NCBI GenBank assembly: GCA_023362775.1
Contig: JALMGJ010000025.1
Location: 5,470,001 to 5,534,000, forward strand
From: Charina bottae
Lineage: Eukaryota > Chordata > Lepidosauria > Squamata > Charinaidae
Direction: 5' to 3'
Length of the DNA: 64,000 nucleotides
Part shown: piece by piece, positions 11,516-24,173 of the stretch
Layout: each line of letters begins with the position of its first letter
Position numbering within the stretch: position 1 is the stretch's first letter
Position numbers and translations under genes: made by a program
The notes under the pieces: generated by a model
What the model was told of the DNA's origin: nothing
Database searches by the model: none
What the model saw: the letters and a program-made list of their open reading frames with translations, nothing else

Positions 11516-13923
11516 TTTACCTTTGGAAGACAATCTTACTTGGCTACCAGTGATTGCCAATGATGACTCTGTCCTAGCTCTTTGGTTTATTTTTCCCACA
11601 AGAGGGAGCTCACAGGACCCTTCCTGCCTTTCCACAGCAGCTATGTAGATAAGACTTCATTTCCCCCCCCCCCACTTTTTTTTTTTTTTTTTGCCATTCA
11701 TTTTCTAAAGGCTTGTAACCCAGGAAGCAGCTTTTGAAATCCAGTTGCACTAATAAAATATCGAGGATGTTATCCTTGATTTAAACATCTTACCTTAAGA
11801 ATCAAACTTTGCTTAATTCTCTTGAGACATAACAGAAGGCACTATTAAAAGAAAGTTCAATTCATCATATTAGTCTTTTCTCTCAACTTTGTAGGTAACC
11901 AAGGGTTTTAATGATTTTACCACATAATTGAGCAGTGACATTTAAAAATATTATTTCAGATGAAGGCTTTTTTGGCTATAGAAAAAATATGGAAGGCCAC
12001 TCTTATAGCTTATAACCATACTAAAGAGAAAAGCAGATTAAAACACAGGATCATATCTATTATCAAGAGAACAGACTTTTCTCAAGAACAAATGAATGAG
12101 AATGAACAACTTTATTAACAGTACTGTTCAGCATTATATGCAGCTTTGTCACAGGAGTTCAGTAAAGATACATTTTAAAATATCTAAATAGATTGGGACA
12201 AATAAATGAAGCAAACAAAGTACACTATAACTCTAATAACAAATTTAAATATATATTTTTCCATTAAAAATACTTGAAGTCACTAAATGATAAAATTATT
12301 TTGAATTAAATGCTAACATACTAGGTGAGTAAAGGATTTTATTACTAAACTACATTATATTAAAATACTGCTTTAATAAGCCACTAAATTGTTATTCAAA
12401 TGTTTCATAATATTGGTAATTGATCTATCACTTTCTTACAGTTAAGTGCCAATATTTAAAAATCATGCAGTCAGTATAATGTTCTACATCCAGTAACACT
12501 TAACACATTTCATGGTTACCTCCTCCTTATAACATTATGCTAGACAAAATTTTGCTACATGCCGTATGATTTTAGATCCTTTATCTTCCAATAGCTATTT
12601 TGCATAAGTATAATCTGGAATTATTGAGATTTATTGTATTAGGGGAGATATCAGAGATTTGCTAATAATCGTTATATAATACAAAAGAACACAGGCCATA
12701 TACTGTATGTCTTTCTCATATGCCCTTCCTACATGGACAGAGCCTTCCATTCTGTGGAATATTGTTATAACTACCCTCAAGGATTGATCGAGGTTATTTA
12801 TTTTGTGCTCATTTCAGCCACGGATATACTAAGATTGAGACTTTACAATCTTCCTTTCCTTCTCTGTACCTCTTGCACATCTTCCCCATCTATTTGGGGA
12901 GGTCTCACAGCTGTTCAATATGGATTTGGAGGGGGTTCAAAGGAAAATAGTTGAGACTGTTGGAAAACTGAAATGGGATGTTATCATTGGAAGACAGATA
13001 CAGTTGGGCACAATCCTGAGCAGCAGAGAAGAGTCCAAATTGGGGAAGTCCTCTCCTTCTAATCCACTTAGTTTTTCCAGTCAGGTCTGGAGGGTTCAGG
13101 AGTAAACCCATTTTGAGTGTACATCCCAAGAAAGTGTAAGAAAAGCTGTTGTCAAAATGTGCTGGATGTTTTCATTAGATGATTTCATTTCCCTTTTTAC
13201 CTCCTTCCCCAGAGTCCAGAAAAAGATGGTGTCCAAATCCACATATTTCCCTTTTCATTCCAGAAAATGTTGGCTATTCAAACAGCATTTTAAATTCTCC
13301 TGATTTGAAAAAACAAGTTGAGGATTTGATTAGGGAGCAGTTTAAAGGGAAATGACAGTTTTATTTCCCTGTATTGAGACTGGATGTGAACCTGATATGT
13401 AGTGATGATAAACCAAGCAGCATTCTGCATCTCTGCTTACTTAGTGAATATGGAATGTTCCATGAAATAGAACTTATTTGATCAACAATTGCATTTCAAC
13501 TGAAGGATGTTCCCCTTTATTTGGGGCTGTAGTACAATGGCAATACAATGGAATGAATTTTCTTAAGGGCTTACAATTGTATTAATAAACACTTAAATTG
13601 ACTTTGCAACATGTATAACTGGTGCCTGTTCATTACTTTCTTAAGAAAAGTATTTTATGGTACAAGTATCATGCAACTACTTGCACTTCCAGCTTTGTCC
13701 GAGGAGTGGAAAAATGACTTTCTGTGCCATATTGACTTGAACATATATTTATAGATAGCTGTTATTACTGAGAATTGATTGAATAATCAGAAGGAAACCA
13801 GTCAAATAAATGTGCAGATTCTTGTTTAATTTTCTCTGCAGTCAGGTGGGAAAGAAGGAATATATCTGATAAGGCTGTGAAGTATTTTATAGCTGAGGTT
13901 TTTTTAAAAAAAAAAGTCCTTTG
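11516..13923. other. Intron sequence, no gene seen
   Basis: AT-rich, with a C/T homopolymer stretch at 11662-11692. The short frames at 12733-13129 overlap on both strands with no domain, so I treat them as chance. Confidence 0.5.
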
Positions 13924-14081
13924 GAGCACTAGGGGACATGAATGGATCCCCATCTGCAACTCTTTAAAGCAGCCACCTCCTTTCCTGGTATCATGTGGCA
14001 GCTACATAATCCTGGGAAAGAGATGGTTACTTTAAGAGTTGCAGAGAGGATCTGCATTCATGCCCCTATGCACTTCAACAG
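13924..14081. repeat. Imperfect inverted repeat, possible MITE
   Basis: About 48 bases at 13924-13970 (GAGCACTAGGGGACATGAATG...) recur inverted at about 14034-14081 (...CATTCATGCCCCTATGCAC), roughly 80 percent matched by eye, around a loop of about 62 bases. The shape suggests an old fold-back element. No target-site duplication was identified. Confidence 0.45.
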
Positions 14082-14278
14082 ACCTTTTTGACAATGAATC
14101 TGAAGCACTCTACAGCCCTAATACAAGACTCCTGCCAAAATCAGAGTTGTCATGGGAATATAATTCCAGTAGTTTGCTGCCTAGTATAGGGACAAAACGT
14201 ATGTGGAGGCTTTACCATAATGAATTTACAGGGTAAAACATCAGATGTGGCTTAGACAAAGTAAGTTAAAGCTCATTA

Positions 14279-14596
14279 GGTAAAGGTAAAGGTACCCCCC
14301 GCACATTTGTGCAGTCGTGTCCGACTCTAGGGGCCGGTGCTCATCTCTGTTTGTTAGCCAAAGAGCCAGCGTTGTCCGAAGACGCTTCCACGGTCATGTG
14401 GTCACATGACACGCGCGGAACGCTGTTACCTATTCATCTACTTGCATTTGCATGCTTTTGAATTGCTAGGTTGGCAAGAGCTGGAGCTAGTGCGGGAGCT
14501 CACTCCCCACGCAGGGCTAGGGATTCGAACCTCCGAACTTGTGATCTTCTGATCGACAAGCCTGGCGTCTTACCCGCTGGGCCACCACGCCCCCCA
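14279..14596 (-). mobile_element. tRNA-derived SINE, 11-base TSD
   Basis: Same family and orientation as 10842-11177. B-box complement GGATTCGAACC at about 14521 and tail GGTAAAGGTAAAGGTACCCCC at the left. Exact target-site duplication AAAGCTCATTA at 14268-14278 and 14597-14607. Confidence 0.9.
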
Positions 14597-14607
14597 AAAG
14601 CTCATTA

Positions 14608-16257
14608 CATAGCTTAAAATAGGGAAAGTAGCATCAAAGTACCAATGTTACAGCTTGTAAATTAATGAAAGGTACTTTCAGCCACTACACAGGCAGGTTT
14701 TTCTGTGTAAAACCTTAGACTTGATATTATCTTAATAATGTATCATAGTTTACTTACATTCTTCTTAGCCAGTGAACCTGCCTCATTCCAGAAAGTTAAA
14801 GTCTCCTTTAAGTCCAGCAGACTTCTCTTTAAACTCCAGCAGTTACATAAAACACCATGATGGTCCTTTTTCCAATCTTTCCCAACATGGCTCCCTCCCT
14901 ATGTACTAGAAATTACCAGGTTGGTAAAGGCTGTTGGTGTCTATATACCTAATAGTGGGGCATTCTAGAACTATGAATTCTGCTTGAATCTTCCTCTTGC
15001 AACTTAACTGATTTATGGCAGAATCTTTAGCAAGAATTTATAAATTAGCACCGACACATGAATACAATTGTTTTTATTTTCTGTAATGTACATAAGTAGG
15101 TGAAATTGTTTTATGAGCTGCAGTCATTTTTCTAGGACATAGTGGCATTCTGCATTTTTTCAGTGCATACATTCCGTGGTTTGTGTGACCTCAGTTCTGA
15201 GCATCTCCCCAGACGTAAGTAATTCCTTCAGTATTCCCTTGCCACCGAAGTTCTAAAGCAAACTTTAAACTAAAACCACCTGTTGCTCTCAGCCTTTCCA
15301 ACAAAGCACAATCAGTAGGTAAATCAAGATGACAGTGCCCACCACTCATGGCTGACTAAGTATGCCATATTATATCGTATTTTTTATGCAATGCAAAGAT
15401 GGGAGAGAATAGGGAGAGGAGAACCAAGTTCAGAAGAATGTACAACACACACATACACGGACACGGATAATCTTTTTATCATTCCTAGTGATCAAGGTCT
15501 AGAAAAAGCATTAACATCTATATCATTTCTCATTGTCTATTATTATTACATGATTAGTGATAATGTTTAATACTTTATATTTTTTAAAAAACTGGAAAAG
15601 AAAAATACAAGAAATATAGCATAATTGTTATTTTTGGAATTTATTTCTAGTACTTCTATGCCATGTTTCATGGAAAAAATAGTTCGCATAGAGAAGTAAA
15701 ACATGGATGCAGTTTAAATGTTGATTCATTTAAGGAAGTCAGATTAAAAGAGAGGTGTAATAACATCCTACAGTCCAGCAAAGTAAAAAGTCTAATTTTA
15801 AAAAATAAAACTGAAACAGTGTCAATATAAGTAGTGTAATATGAAGTTATTCTGATCTTGCTATTGAACAGCTGGAATAAGTTAATATGGTGTCTGGACA
15901 ATGGTGTACTAAGTTTAACACACAATTCTGTCCCTACCCTAAAATGCCTACATTCACATAAAGGCAACTTGATTAAAAAAAATAAAACTGAGCATACCCT
16001 CAGACATGCACGCAATTTATTAGAACTGAATGTCTGTCTCAGCCCAGAAAATAGTGTCCACCATTTCATTATGGGGACAATCATTTGCAGAACAGGCTGA
16101 AGACTATACTAATTTGATCATTTGGAGCACTTCACAGTTAGTGTTTTAACCTGAGATTTAGCCATAAAAATAGGTGTTATACTTATCACATAGTGTTCTG
16201 GAACCCTGACATCTAAGATGGTAAAAAGAAAGATTATTAATTGCAACTGATGGTAAT
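14608..16257. other. Intron sequence, no gene seen
   Basis: No recognisable feature. Overlapping frames on both strands at 15668-16100 lack domains and are rejected as genes. Confidence 0.5.
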
Positions 16258-16405
16258 GTGATTGTTTGTTTGTTTATAAATGTTATATAGTTGCCTATCT
16301 CACCTAGTGACTTTAGGCAGCTCAAAATAAAAATATAAAAACACAACAATACATTTAAAAACCCACAATACTATAATGTAACCAAGGCCCCTTTAAACAA
16401 TCTCA
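16258..16405 (-). mobile_element. LINE 3' end fragment
   Basis: GTTTGTTTGTTTATAAATG... followed by CCTATCTCACCTAGTGACTTTA and CAGCTCAAAATAAAAATATA is a diverged minus-strand LINE terminus of the CR1/L2 kind. It directly abuts the CR1 tail that follows. Confidence 0.5.
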
Positions 16406-17103
16406 CAATTTATTTATTTTATTTTATTTTTTTATTTTATTTTATTTTATTTTATTTTATTTTATTTTATTATTTGTCCAACTTCTATCACCGCCCATCT
16501 CCCCCCACAAAGGGGACTCTGGGCGGTTTACAACAAAGTTAGTAATTAAAAACATATAAAATACAATATAACACTCTAAAAATAAATTAGATATAAATAT
16601 ATAAAAATTATAATCCCATACATGGTGGACTCAGTTAACAACCAGCCAACACCTGTGGTCTTCAAGGCTTTCTAGAAGGTTAACAGGGTCAGGGCCATCA
16701 GGATCTCAAGGGGGATGCTGTTCCATAGGGCAGGTGCCACAACAGCATCCTGCCTAGGACCTGCTAGATGTCATTGTTTCACTGGGAAGACCTGGAGCAT
16801 GCCTACCCTGCTGGATTGGTGGGACCAACAGAGATAATTGGGGAAAGGTCACACAAATAACCTGGCCCTCTTCCATATAGGGATTTACAGATGACCACCA
16901 GCACCTTAAATTTCACACACAAGCCTACTGGGAGCCAGTGCAGGTCAAAGAGCAGTAGTGTTACATGGGTATACTTTGATGTGCCCAAAACTGCCCATGC
17001 CGCTTCACTCTGGTCCAGCTGCAGCTTCTGAATGCTCTTCAAGGGCAGCTAGGGAGAACATGAATCACCAGCTGTTTTTCAAACCTAGAAAACTCAAAAG
17101 CAA

Positions 17104-17142
17104 GGAAACGTTTCGCTCCTTATCCAAGGAGCTTCTTCAGTC
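17104..17142 (-). ncRNA. Hammerhead motif, minus-strand arm
   Basis: Reading leftward: CTGAAGA (17140-17134), stem II GCTCCTT/AAGGAGC with a short loop, then GAAACGTT (GAAAC at 17114-17110). Stem II is perfectly paired. Stem III would be only ACGU-like, which in the known PLE type favours dimeric folding. The last bases overlap the target-site duplication. Activity is not shown. Confidence 0.7.
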
Positions 17143-17275
17143 TGAGCAAAGTGACTGAAGAAGCTCCTTGGATAAGGAGCGAAACGTTTCCACTAAGAAA
17201 ATAGAAATCCAGTTGACATGATTCAAGCTACAGACAATTCCACCTGGATGACTGAGAACCTTCATAGACATAATG
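17107..17275. mobile_element. Miniature PLE: two opposed hammerheads
   Basis: Arms 17104-17142 and 17153-17191 are perfect 39-base inverted repeats around TGAGCAAAGT (the first three bases belong to both arm and target). Each arm spans a whole hammerhead core. The plus-strand half continues into the PLE 3' tail (17192-17275), the same tail as at 962-1027. TCAAAAGCAAGGA at 17094-17106 and 17276-17288 is an exact 13-base target-site duplication, so the mirror structure came in as one event. It lies inside an old CR1 and contains no coding sequence. Confidence 0.9.
17153..17191 (+). ncRNA. Hammerhead motif, plus-strand arm
   Basis: CTGAAGA at 17155-17161, stem II, GAAAC at 17181-17185 followed by GTTTCC. 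An exact inverted copy of the arm at 17104-17142. A transcript through both arms would fold into one long hairpin that competes with the ribozyme fold. Confidence 0.7.
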
Positions 17276-18314
17276 TCAAAAGCAAGGAGAACTTTTAGCT
17301 GGAGATGACTACAGCATGAGTGACTTTGAGCAGAAAGGGCAAAGGCGTAATTGGCACATAAGATGGATTTGTGCAGACACCCTGCTGGCTACGTCTCTAC
17401 CTCCTACTTAAGCAGGACCCACAAGTCCAGAAGGACCCCCAAATTGCAAACCAATTCTGCCTGGGGGAATGCTATCCATCCAGAATCAAAGATGGTAAAC
17501 TAGGGGGCCCTAAAGCACACAGTGACTGAGTCTTACAGGGGTTGAATTAAAGCCTCTTTTTCCCCATCCAGATCCTCAATGACTCTAGGCACTGGGGAAA
17601 ACCTTGATAGCTTAGATAGACAAGGACAGAGATGTACAACTGAATGTCATCAGCTTACTCGTGGTATTTAACTCTGTATCAACAAATGACCATACCTAAA
17701 ATTAGGGATAGTGGGGAAAGGGTGGAACCCTGAGACACCCTGCAAAGTTGAAGTGGGGGGCCTCAACACTGATTAGAAGCAGCCCTGGAGGAAGGAGAAG
17801 AACTAACACAAAACAGTGTCCCCTACTCCAACCCCCTAAGCCAGTCTAGAAGGCTATCGTGACTGATGATATAAAAGCCACTGAAAAATCAAGGAGGGTC
17901 AGGATAGATGCAGTACCCCATCCTGAGCCTACCTGAGATCATCCACAAGGGTGATCAATTCCATTTTGGTACTATAATCTGACCTGAAATCCAACTGAAA
18001 AGGGATTCAGGTACTACATTACTGGTAAAGAGTGTTTCTGCCTCAACTATCTAATACAGGAGTAGAAAACCATTTTTCTCTTGTGGACCTTTGAGGGCCA
18101 TACACAAATAGAGCCTATTGAAAATGCTGGCAGCTGGTCAGTCTTTGCCTTCAAATGTCTCTTGGGGAGTCTTATACGTCTCTCTTACTGAGGCAGAACC
18201 CGCCCCTAGTTCCAAAAGAGTCTTTATTTTTGTTTTTCCACCAGGAAGACTGTGTGCCTCCATTCCTTTCAGCCACCACTCAAACAGTAGTAGCCATTTG
18301 TTTCTCTTTGATCC

Positions 18315-18875
18315 ACTTCTTTTTTAAAAAACTTTATTAATTTAGTATAGCTAAAATACAAAATAGAAAATACAGAAAAGCAAGAAAATAGAACTAAAGA
18401 AAAAAGAAAAAAAACTATAAAGTGCAAATAGACAGAAAACAAAGACAGAAAAGTGACTTCTGACTTTTTCCAATACAGATATACTGTAGATAAGTTTACA
18501 AATATAATCTCTTACCATTAATTAATCCATAGTAACATTATTTCTATTAAAATAAACCAATTAATCATTAAAACCCAAAATCAAAACATCATTTTTTTCT
18601 ACCACAAGCAAGTACTCTAGAAGTGGTTGCCAAGCAGATATAAATCCAGTAACCGAATGTTCTCTAATTAATGCTGTTAATTTAGCCATTTGAGCCAGAT
18701 CCATTAATTTAACAATCCCATCTTCAACCGTAGGTATCTGTGGATCTTTCCATCACTGTGCATATAAATGTCTTGCAGCTGTGATCATGTATAAAAGCAA
18801 AACTCCATGTTGTTTCTCCAACTCCTCCATCAAACCCAAAAGGAACAGTTCTGCCTTTTTTTTTGTATATTCTTT
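18315..18875 (-). mobile_element. L1-like LINE remnant
   Basis: The plus strand shows an A-rich block (18352-18450), then AAGTGACTTCTGACTTTTTCC as at 8660 and 6680, then CATATAAATGTCTTGCAGCTGTGATCATGTATAAA, which fits the 3' part of a squamate L1-type element in minus orientation. Non-coding and degraded. Confidence 0.45.
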
Positions 18876-19099
18876 GATCCACTTCTTTACCTTCTATGGT
18901 TGTCTTTCCATGCCCTCTTGAACATGCATTGTGCTATAATATAACATTGTATGTTTACTTGTCACTTTATTTCCCGGTCTGCTTGCTCATAGGAAAACAC
19001 ACACATCTAAATCATATTTTGCCATGAAAACACTGTCAATTTATCCTTTCCTGTTGTGTCTATTCAGCTGTACTACCAAGGCTACTCCTGGTACAGTCC

Positions 19100-19752
19100 T
19101 TACATGTCTTAAGGATTACTGACTACCGCAACATACTCTACACGGGGCTGCCCTTGAAGACTACTTAGAAGCTTCAGCTGGTCCAGAATGCAGCGGCATG
19201 GGCAGTGATGGGCATGCTTCAGTGTGCCCATGTCACACTTGTTTCGTGAGCTGCACAGGTTGCCAGTTTGCTTCCAGGTGCAATTCAAGGTGCTGGTTGT
19301 TACCTATAAAATCCTTCACGGCATAGGGCCTGGTTATTTGAGGGACAGCCTGTCTCCCACAGTATCTGCCTGGCTGATTGAATCACGTCAGGGTTGGCAT
19401 GCTCCTGATTCCTTCGATTAAAGAATGCCATCTGTCGGGACCCCTGAAGTGCGCCTTCTCTGTAGCAGCGCCTGCCCTCTGGAATGAGGTTCCCTCCAAG
19501 ATCCAGCAGTCCCCACCCTGCTGTTGTTTGGGAGGGTTTTGAAGACCTGGCTCTTCACCCAGGTCTTTGGCAAGAGTAAATGAAGTCCCCCTTTGGATTA
19601 TGTGGGTTTATTTATTTTGTTCCCATCTGATTTTTTTGTCACTCTTTCCATTTTCACTCTTTGTTTATTGTACCTTATTTCAACATTTTTTATCTATATA
19701 TAACTGTCTAGTTGTTGGGAGTCGGGCAGCATATAATTTTAAATAATAATAA
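19100..19752 (+). mobile_element. Old CR1-like LINE 3' fragment
   Basis: The plus strand carries remnants of the CR1 reverse transcriptase C-terminal region in several frames (KLQLVQNAAA at about 19170-19200, FQVQFKVLVVTYKILHGIGPGYLRD at about 19270-19345), then a 3' UTR ending GTCGGGCAGCATATAATTTTAAATAATAATAAT. It is more diverged than the other CR1 copies and frameshifted throughout. Confidence 0.75.
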
Positions 19753-21518
19753 TAACACATATTTAAATAGTAGTTCTAATTTGGGTTGAGCAGAATACGT
19801 AGACTATAAGAAGGAGGGGATGCAGTCCAAGATTTGTTACAAAAAATAGAAGTGCAAATATTGAAATATGACTGTTTGAAGAAAATGGATGAAACTAAAG
19901 TCTTGATCTCTTAGGGAAAAAATGCAGTTGTTTACATGAAAAATGTGTTTGTTATCTCTGCTGATTTTTTTCTGAGAATTTACCTCCCCAGTAAGTGTGT
20001 GTCAACATTGTCATAAACAAGTCAAATGAAGTTACGCATTTTAGAAATGATCTACTTAATTTCTCCTGCATTGCACTCTGTTTCTAGTATTTGATCTGAC
20101 GTTCAGAATGTAAACAGTGGATGAGCTATCCAGTCCATAAGGTGGAAGGAAGATGTTCGTAGTCTATATCTAATAGAGATATAAAACAGACCAATGCTGT
20201 TTAAAGTAGTATGCTACTGTAGAAAATAGGGAATGGTTCTTAATTCTTTAGGATTCTTTTATCATTTAGTTAACTGGGTTCTAAAAGATGCTACTGTTGA
20301 ATGCTATGTAAGCTATAAGAATGCATGTTCACCTTCTCTCACACAGAGCAGATGGATGCTTGACTGGCTGCTAATCCACAGCTGGAATGGTTTCAGCATT
20401 TTCCATGTTGCTGGGTTAGAGTGGTTTTCTAGTGGACTGAGAGGGCAGCAAGAGGGGGATATCATTATTCATCCGTATCCCAGTGGGATTGCTGCCAGGA
20501 GAGATTAATTTTTTCTCTTATGCTTGTAAAACAAGCTCAGGTGGAGTCTCTAATCCTCAGGGCACGGGTGGCAGATCAAGGAAGATGCTACAAAGCTAGT
20601 TAATTTTCAGATTCTAGGGGAAACAGAAGCTCTGTTAGATGTATAAATACATGATTGCAAATTTAAGTAGCTCAAATCCAAATGGGATCTTCCCAGACAT
20701 CTGGTACTGAAAATCTCTATTTTTCTTTGTTTTTAATAGAAGTTCTTGCAAGTTCGAATTGCAGGAAAAGTAGCTCTCTTCAGTTACCTTCCTCTTGGCA
20801 GATCTATTAGATATATTTTTTCAAGCAGTAAACAGGAATGTAAGTTGAGTAGAAATATAGAGTGCACAGGTTTATTGAATGTGGGCAATGTGAGCTTTAT
20901 TACAAAATTGCCAGGTTAAATTTTTCATTTTTCACTCTATTTCTTCCCTCTCCCCCAGTTCCCAAAATATGAGATAGCATTCATTTAAAGTCCAGGGCTC
21001 AGCAACTCGAACAAATTTCTACATCAAGTTAAACATTTAAGGATTTCTATTTGTTAGGATTTTTTTTCCTTTAAAGATAGAGCCATCAGCCAATATTTAG
21101 CCAACTGTCAATATTCCTGCCATTATGGTCACCAAACTATAGACGGATTTTAAATTACTGAGGTTTTGTAAAATGTAGTAGCAAAAATATGTTTTTATCA
21201 TTTGGGTTTACATACAGTAGTGGCTTCAAACAGCAGCAGGACTGTAGCCCAGAGGGGAGAGGGATCAGATGGATTAGCTATGGAGATGGTCACCCAAGTC
21301 TCAGCCCAGAATCTCTCTACCATAATCCCTGTGGATCCAGCCCCTTTTACCCCAGAAGTCTTACAAGAGGCGAATTGGCTCAGTGACCCTGGAAGGCTAG
21401 TGTCACTTAAGGCTCTCCACTGTTTAGATAGGAGGGGTATTCTTATCCAACGGGATTAAAGCACCTTAGTTAAACCCCAGACCCTGTGCAAACACATTGT
21501 TCACTTACATCTACACAA
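19753..21518. other. Intron sequence, no gene seen
   Basis: No exon is recognised. An 85-codon plus-strand frame at 21202-21459 is GC-richer than its surroundings and might be a retroelement gag-like or gene remnant, but I recognise no domain. Confidence 0.45.
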
Positions 21519-21620
21519 TATCTTTTTTTTTAATTTATTTTCTATATCGCCTTTATTATTTTTATAAATAACTCAAGGCGGCGAACATACCTAATACTTG
21601 CAATCCTAGCTAATACAACT
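21519..21620 (-). mobile_element. Sauria-type SINE 3' fragment
   Basis: TTTATTATTTTTATAAATAACTCAAGGCGG is the complement of the SINE/LINE-like tail and matches 62588-62627. Only the tail half survives. Confidence 0.65.
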
Positions 21621-21690
21621 CGCTGTTCAAACCATTAGGTGTCTCTTGTGCAACATGGGCCCCACTTGTGGTCCACAGAGAGGGAGGGGG

Positions 21691-21711
21691 GGAGAGAGAG
21701 AGAGAGAGAGA
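21691..21711. repeat. (GA)n microsatellite
   Basis: GA dinucleotide tract of about 21 bases after a G-rich stretch. Confidence 0.9.
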
Positions 21712-24097
21712 CATGAGGGAACTCTGCTCATAACATTGGGCTTTCCTATCCCTTGACAAGGCACTTTGGAAATTCTTCATCATGGGATGGGGAAATGGGC
21801 AGGGAAAATTGCTTCACTCTTAGCAACTTTCCCTATTCAATTTATTCCATTTAGAAATTCTCCCATTCCTCTAGCTTTTGGGGATGCAAAGAAGCTCACT
21901 GGTAGTTTAAATGATAGCCATGCTGACTAGAAGGAGAAGGGTATTAAACTGAGGAAGATTGATTTGCAGTAATTCAGTAATAACTGTTTGTTTCTGGGCA
22001 GCTGCTAAACAAATATTCAGGTATTTCTGTATGGTCATCAACTTGCATAAACCATACCAAAACAGTCTATTACAAAGATGTAGAATGTAAAACTTTTTTT
22101 ATAAGAACTAGGCTTAAATCATAAACCTACTGATTACAGTATTTTAAGTGCTTCCTAACGTTTTGTCAATGTATAATAATATTGAAGTTGTTTGTGAAAA
22201 CATTTGTCTATGTTATTTCACACTTTTCCATATTATGGTCTTGCACATGCTGGGACATGTTTTCTTGTTTCAGGGAATGAGGCTTTGTTGGGTAATGAGG
22301 ATTCCACAGCTACAGAATTTTTATACCATCTGTGCTGTGGTAAGCAACCTATGGACTACATCTCTGGCAATCCTTTGCAATTGGCTATGATGTCTGATGG
22401 GAATTAGTCTAAAGCATCTGTGAGATGCCAGAATTTCCTTCTCTCAGGTTATATACTTTTCCCCATGCTGAGCACTTTTAGGAAGGATCTAGGTTCCATA
22501 TTGCTTGTCTCCAGTATCAGTTAGGCAGAAATACACTGCTATTGTTATGGAGAGTCAATATAGCAGACATGAAAAATCGCAGTGATTGCTTTGTGAGCAA
22601 GAAACACCTTTCATAGATGATTATCCAGACATCATTCCATACCATCATCATGCAGATGTCAACAAATTTTACATGTGGTACAGTAAAAAGATTGCACTCC
22701 AGGCTTCAGGACTTTTGCTAATATTTCTGAAGAACATTATATTGTACATCAGGGCATGAGAAAACACAACAGTGGTTAGTGAGATAATGGAACTTGCATG
22801 GATTTTGACTCTCTTGAAAGCATTTACATACTGTACATGTAAGAAATTAATGTGGTACATCGCAGAGATTTTTTTAAAGACTGCTGGAGTTTCTAACAAA
22901 CTACAATAAATTATTTTTGGTTTTTCTTTTAAGCTGCATTCTTTTAAAGATTATACATGCTCTATTCTAAAAATCTTTTTATATAAAAAGGTTTTTCTTT
23001 TGTAAGCTTTATTATAGCAGTGAAACTAATTTTTGTGAAACATTTATGAAAAAGGTCAGTTTAACTGCAAATCCTGCAGTTGATTGTGAAATGCTAAAAA
23101 TATCCGTTCCCTCTTCTTTCCCTCTCCACCCACTGAAGCAGTTTTCTAAAGCTGTTTCAGTAGGGTGATCAGGGGTGCTACTGTAGATATATGCAATGGA
23201 TTTTGTACATTCTGTTGTATGCTGCCTAGAGTCATTTGAAGAAGTAACATATAAATATGGTAAATAAATATACAAATTTGTACTGTAGGCTAATATTGAC
23301 ACATTGCAGTGCTTGTTAAACCTTGACCATTTAAGCTTTTACCCCAGGGAATTCTGAAATTTTGATCAGTCTGCTTTACTTTTAACTGAGGCTGATCTTC
23401 TATTGCTCTTTCATACTGACTAAAGTTTTTCTGATTCCTTAGTAATTATGAATGCCATCCATAGTTCATAGTATACATATAAGTAAAAAGAAATAAAATT
23501 GGAAACTAAACAACCTTTAACTTTGGGGTTGTTAACTAGCATGGGTGTTATTAGTCCTTGGTATACTTTGTTTCAGTATCAATTAATATGTATGTGCTCT
23601 CACTATGCATATTATTAAAAATTTGATCTTCAGATATTCTTATGGAAGGGAGGCATCCATAAATATTTTTTAAAAATAAAACTGCTTAAGTGATGCTAAT
23701 GTTTTAACATATAAAAGGAAACTATGTCCTATGAATTCCTTTTAGTAATGTCTAAAACAGTTCCTTACTTGAAAAAAAAATATGATTTTTAGTCATTAAG
23801 CTACTAAGCTGTTAACAGCCAGAAACCAAAAACAAAATTGTATTGACAGATATAAGCATTCCATGCTGTGTGCTGGTTTTTTGTTGGAAAGGAAAACACA
23901 GCTACTACAAGGCTAACAACAGTATTAGATCTGTGAGCTTATGAGAGAAGAGCAAGTTTTGAAAACTAGACCTGTTTGAGGAAGTGTCCTCTGTGATGGG
24001 TAGAGAAAGAAGAAACATAAGGTAGAGAGCAAATTAAGAAAATGATTAGATTTTATAGGCTTTTGGCTTATTAGGTGAGAAATATTCCATACACACT
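21712..24097. other. Intron sequence with repeat fragments
   Basis: No gene. At 22365-22425 a hAT-like degraded fragment (GATGGGAATTAGTCTAAAGCATCTG). At about 23220-23270 a LINE terminus (GCTGCCTAGAGTCATTTG ... ATATGGTAAATAAAT). The rest is unremarkable. Confidence 0.45.
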
Positions 24098-24142
24098 GGG
24101 GAGTCTTTGGTGCTCTCTGAGCCTTGTTGTTTTCATGCAGAC

Positions 24143-24173
24143 GTTTCATTGCCAGGCTAGGCAACATCTTCAG
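24143..24173 (-). ncRNA. Hammerhead ribozyme motif of PLE
   Basis: Minus strand: CTGAAGA (24173-24167), stem II TTGCC / GGCAA around TAGCCT, then GAAACGTC (GAAAC at 24147-24143). Core and stem II are intact, and GTC is an allowed cleavage triplet. It sits just after the PLE stop codon, in the 3' region. Confidence 0.7.

Larger units (their letters stand above)
16409..18050 (-). mobile_element. Old CR1 LINE, 5'-truncated, split by a PLE
   Basis: The (ATTTT)n tract at 16409-16473 is the tail. Next come the CR1 3' UTR signature (complement of TTGTAAACCGCCCAGAGTCC) and decayed reverse transcriptase coding sequence on the minus strand (for example KLQLDQSEAAWAVLG and FKVLVVICKSLYGRGPGYL at about 16850-17040). 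The element resumes after the PLE insertion at 17107-17275 and runs to about 18050. Many stops and small indels make it much older than the CR1 copies at 27.6, 46 and 58.8 kb. Confidence 0.8.

Noticed and set aside
12733..13129. Frames of 60-75 codons on both strands
   Set aside because: No domain, no codon bias, mutually overlapping; expected by chance in intron DNA.
15668..16100. 138-codon minus-strand frame
   Set aside because: Leucine/serine-rich chance frame with no family resemblance and an equally open frame opposite.
17104..17191. Transcription terminator or microRNA hairpin
   Set aside because: The hairpin is fully explained by two inverted PLE hammerhead arms bounded by a TSD.
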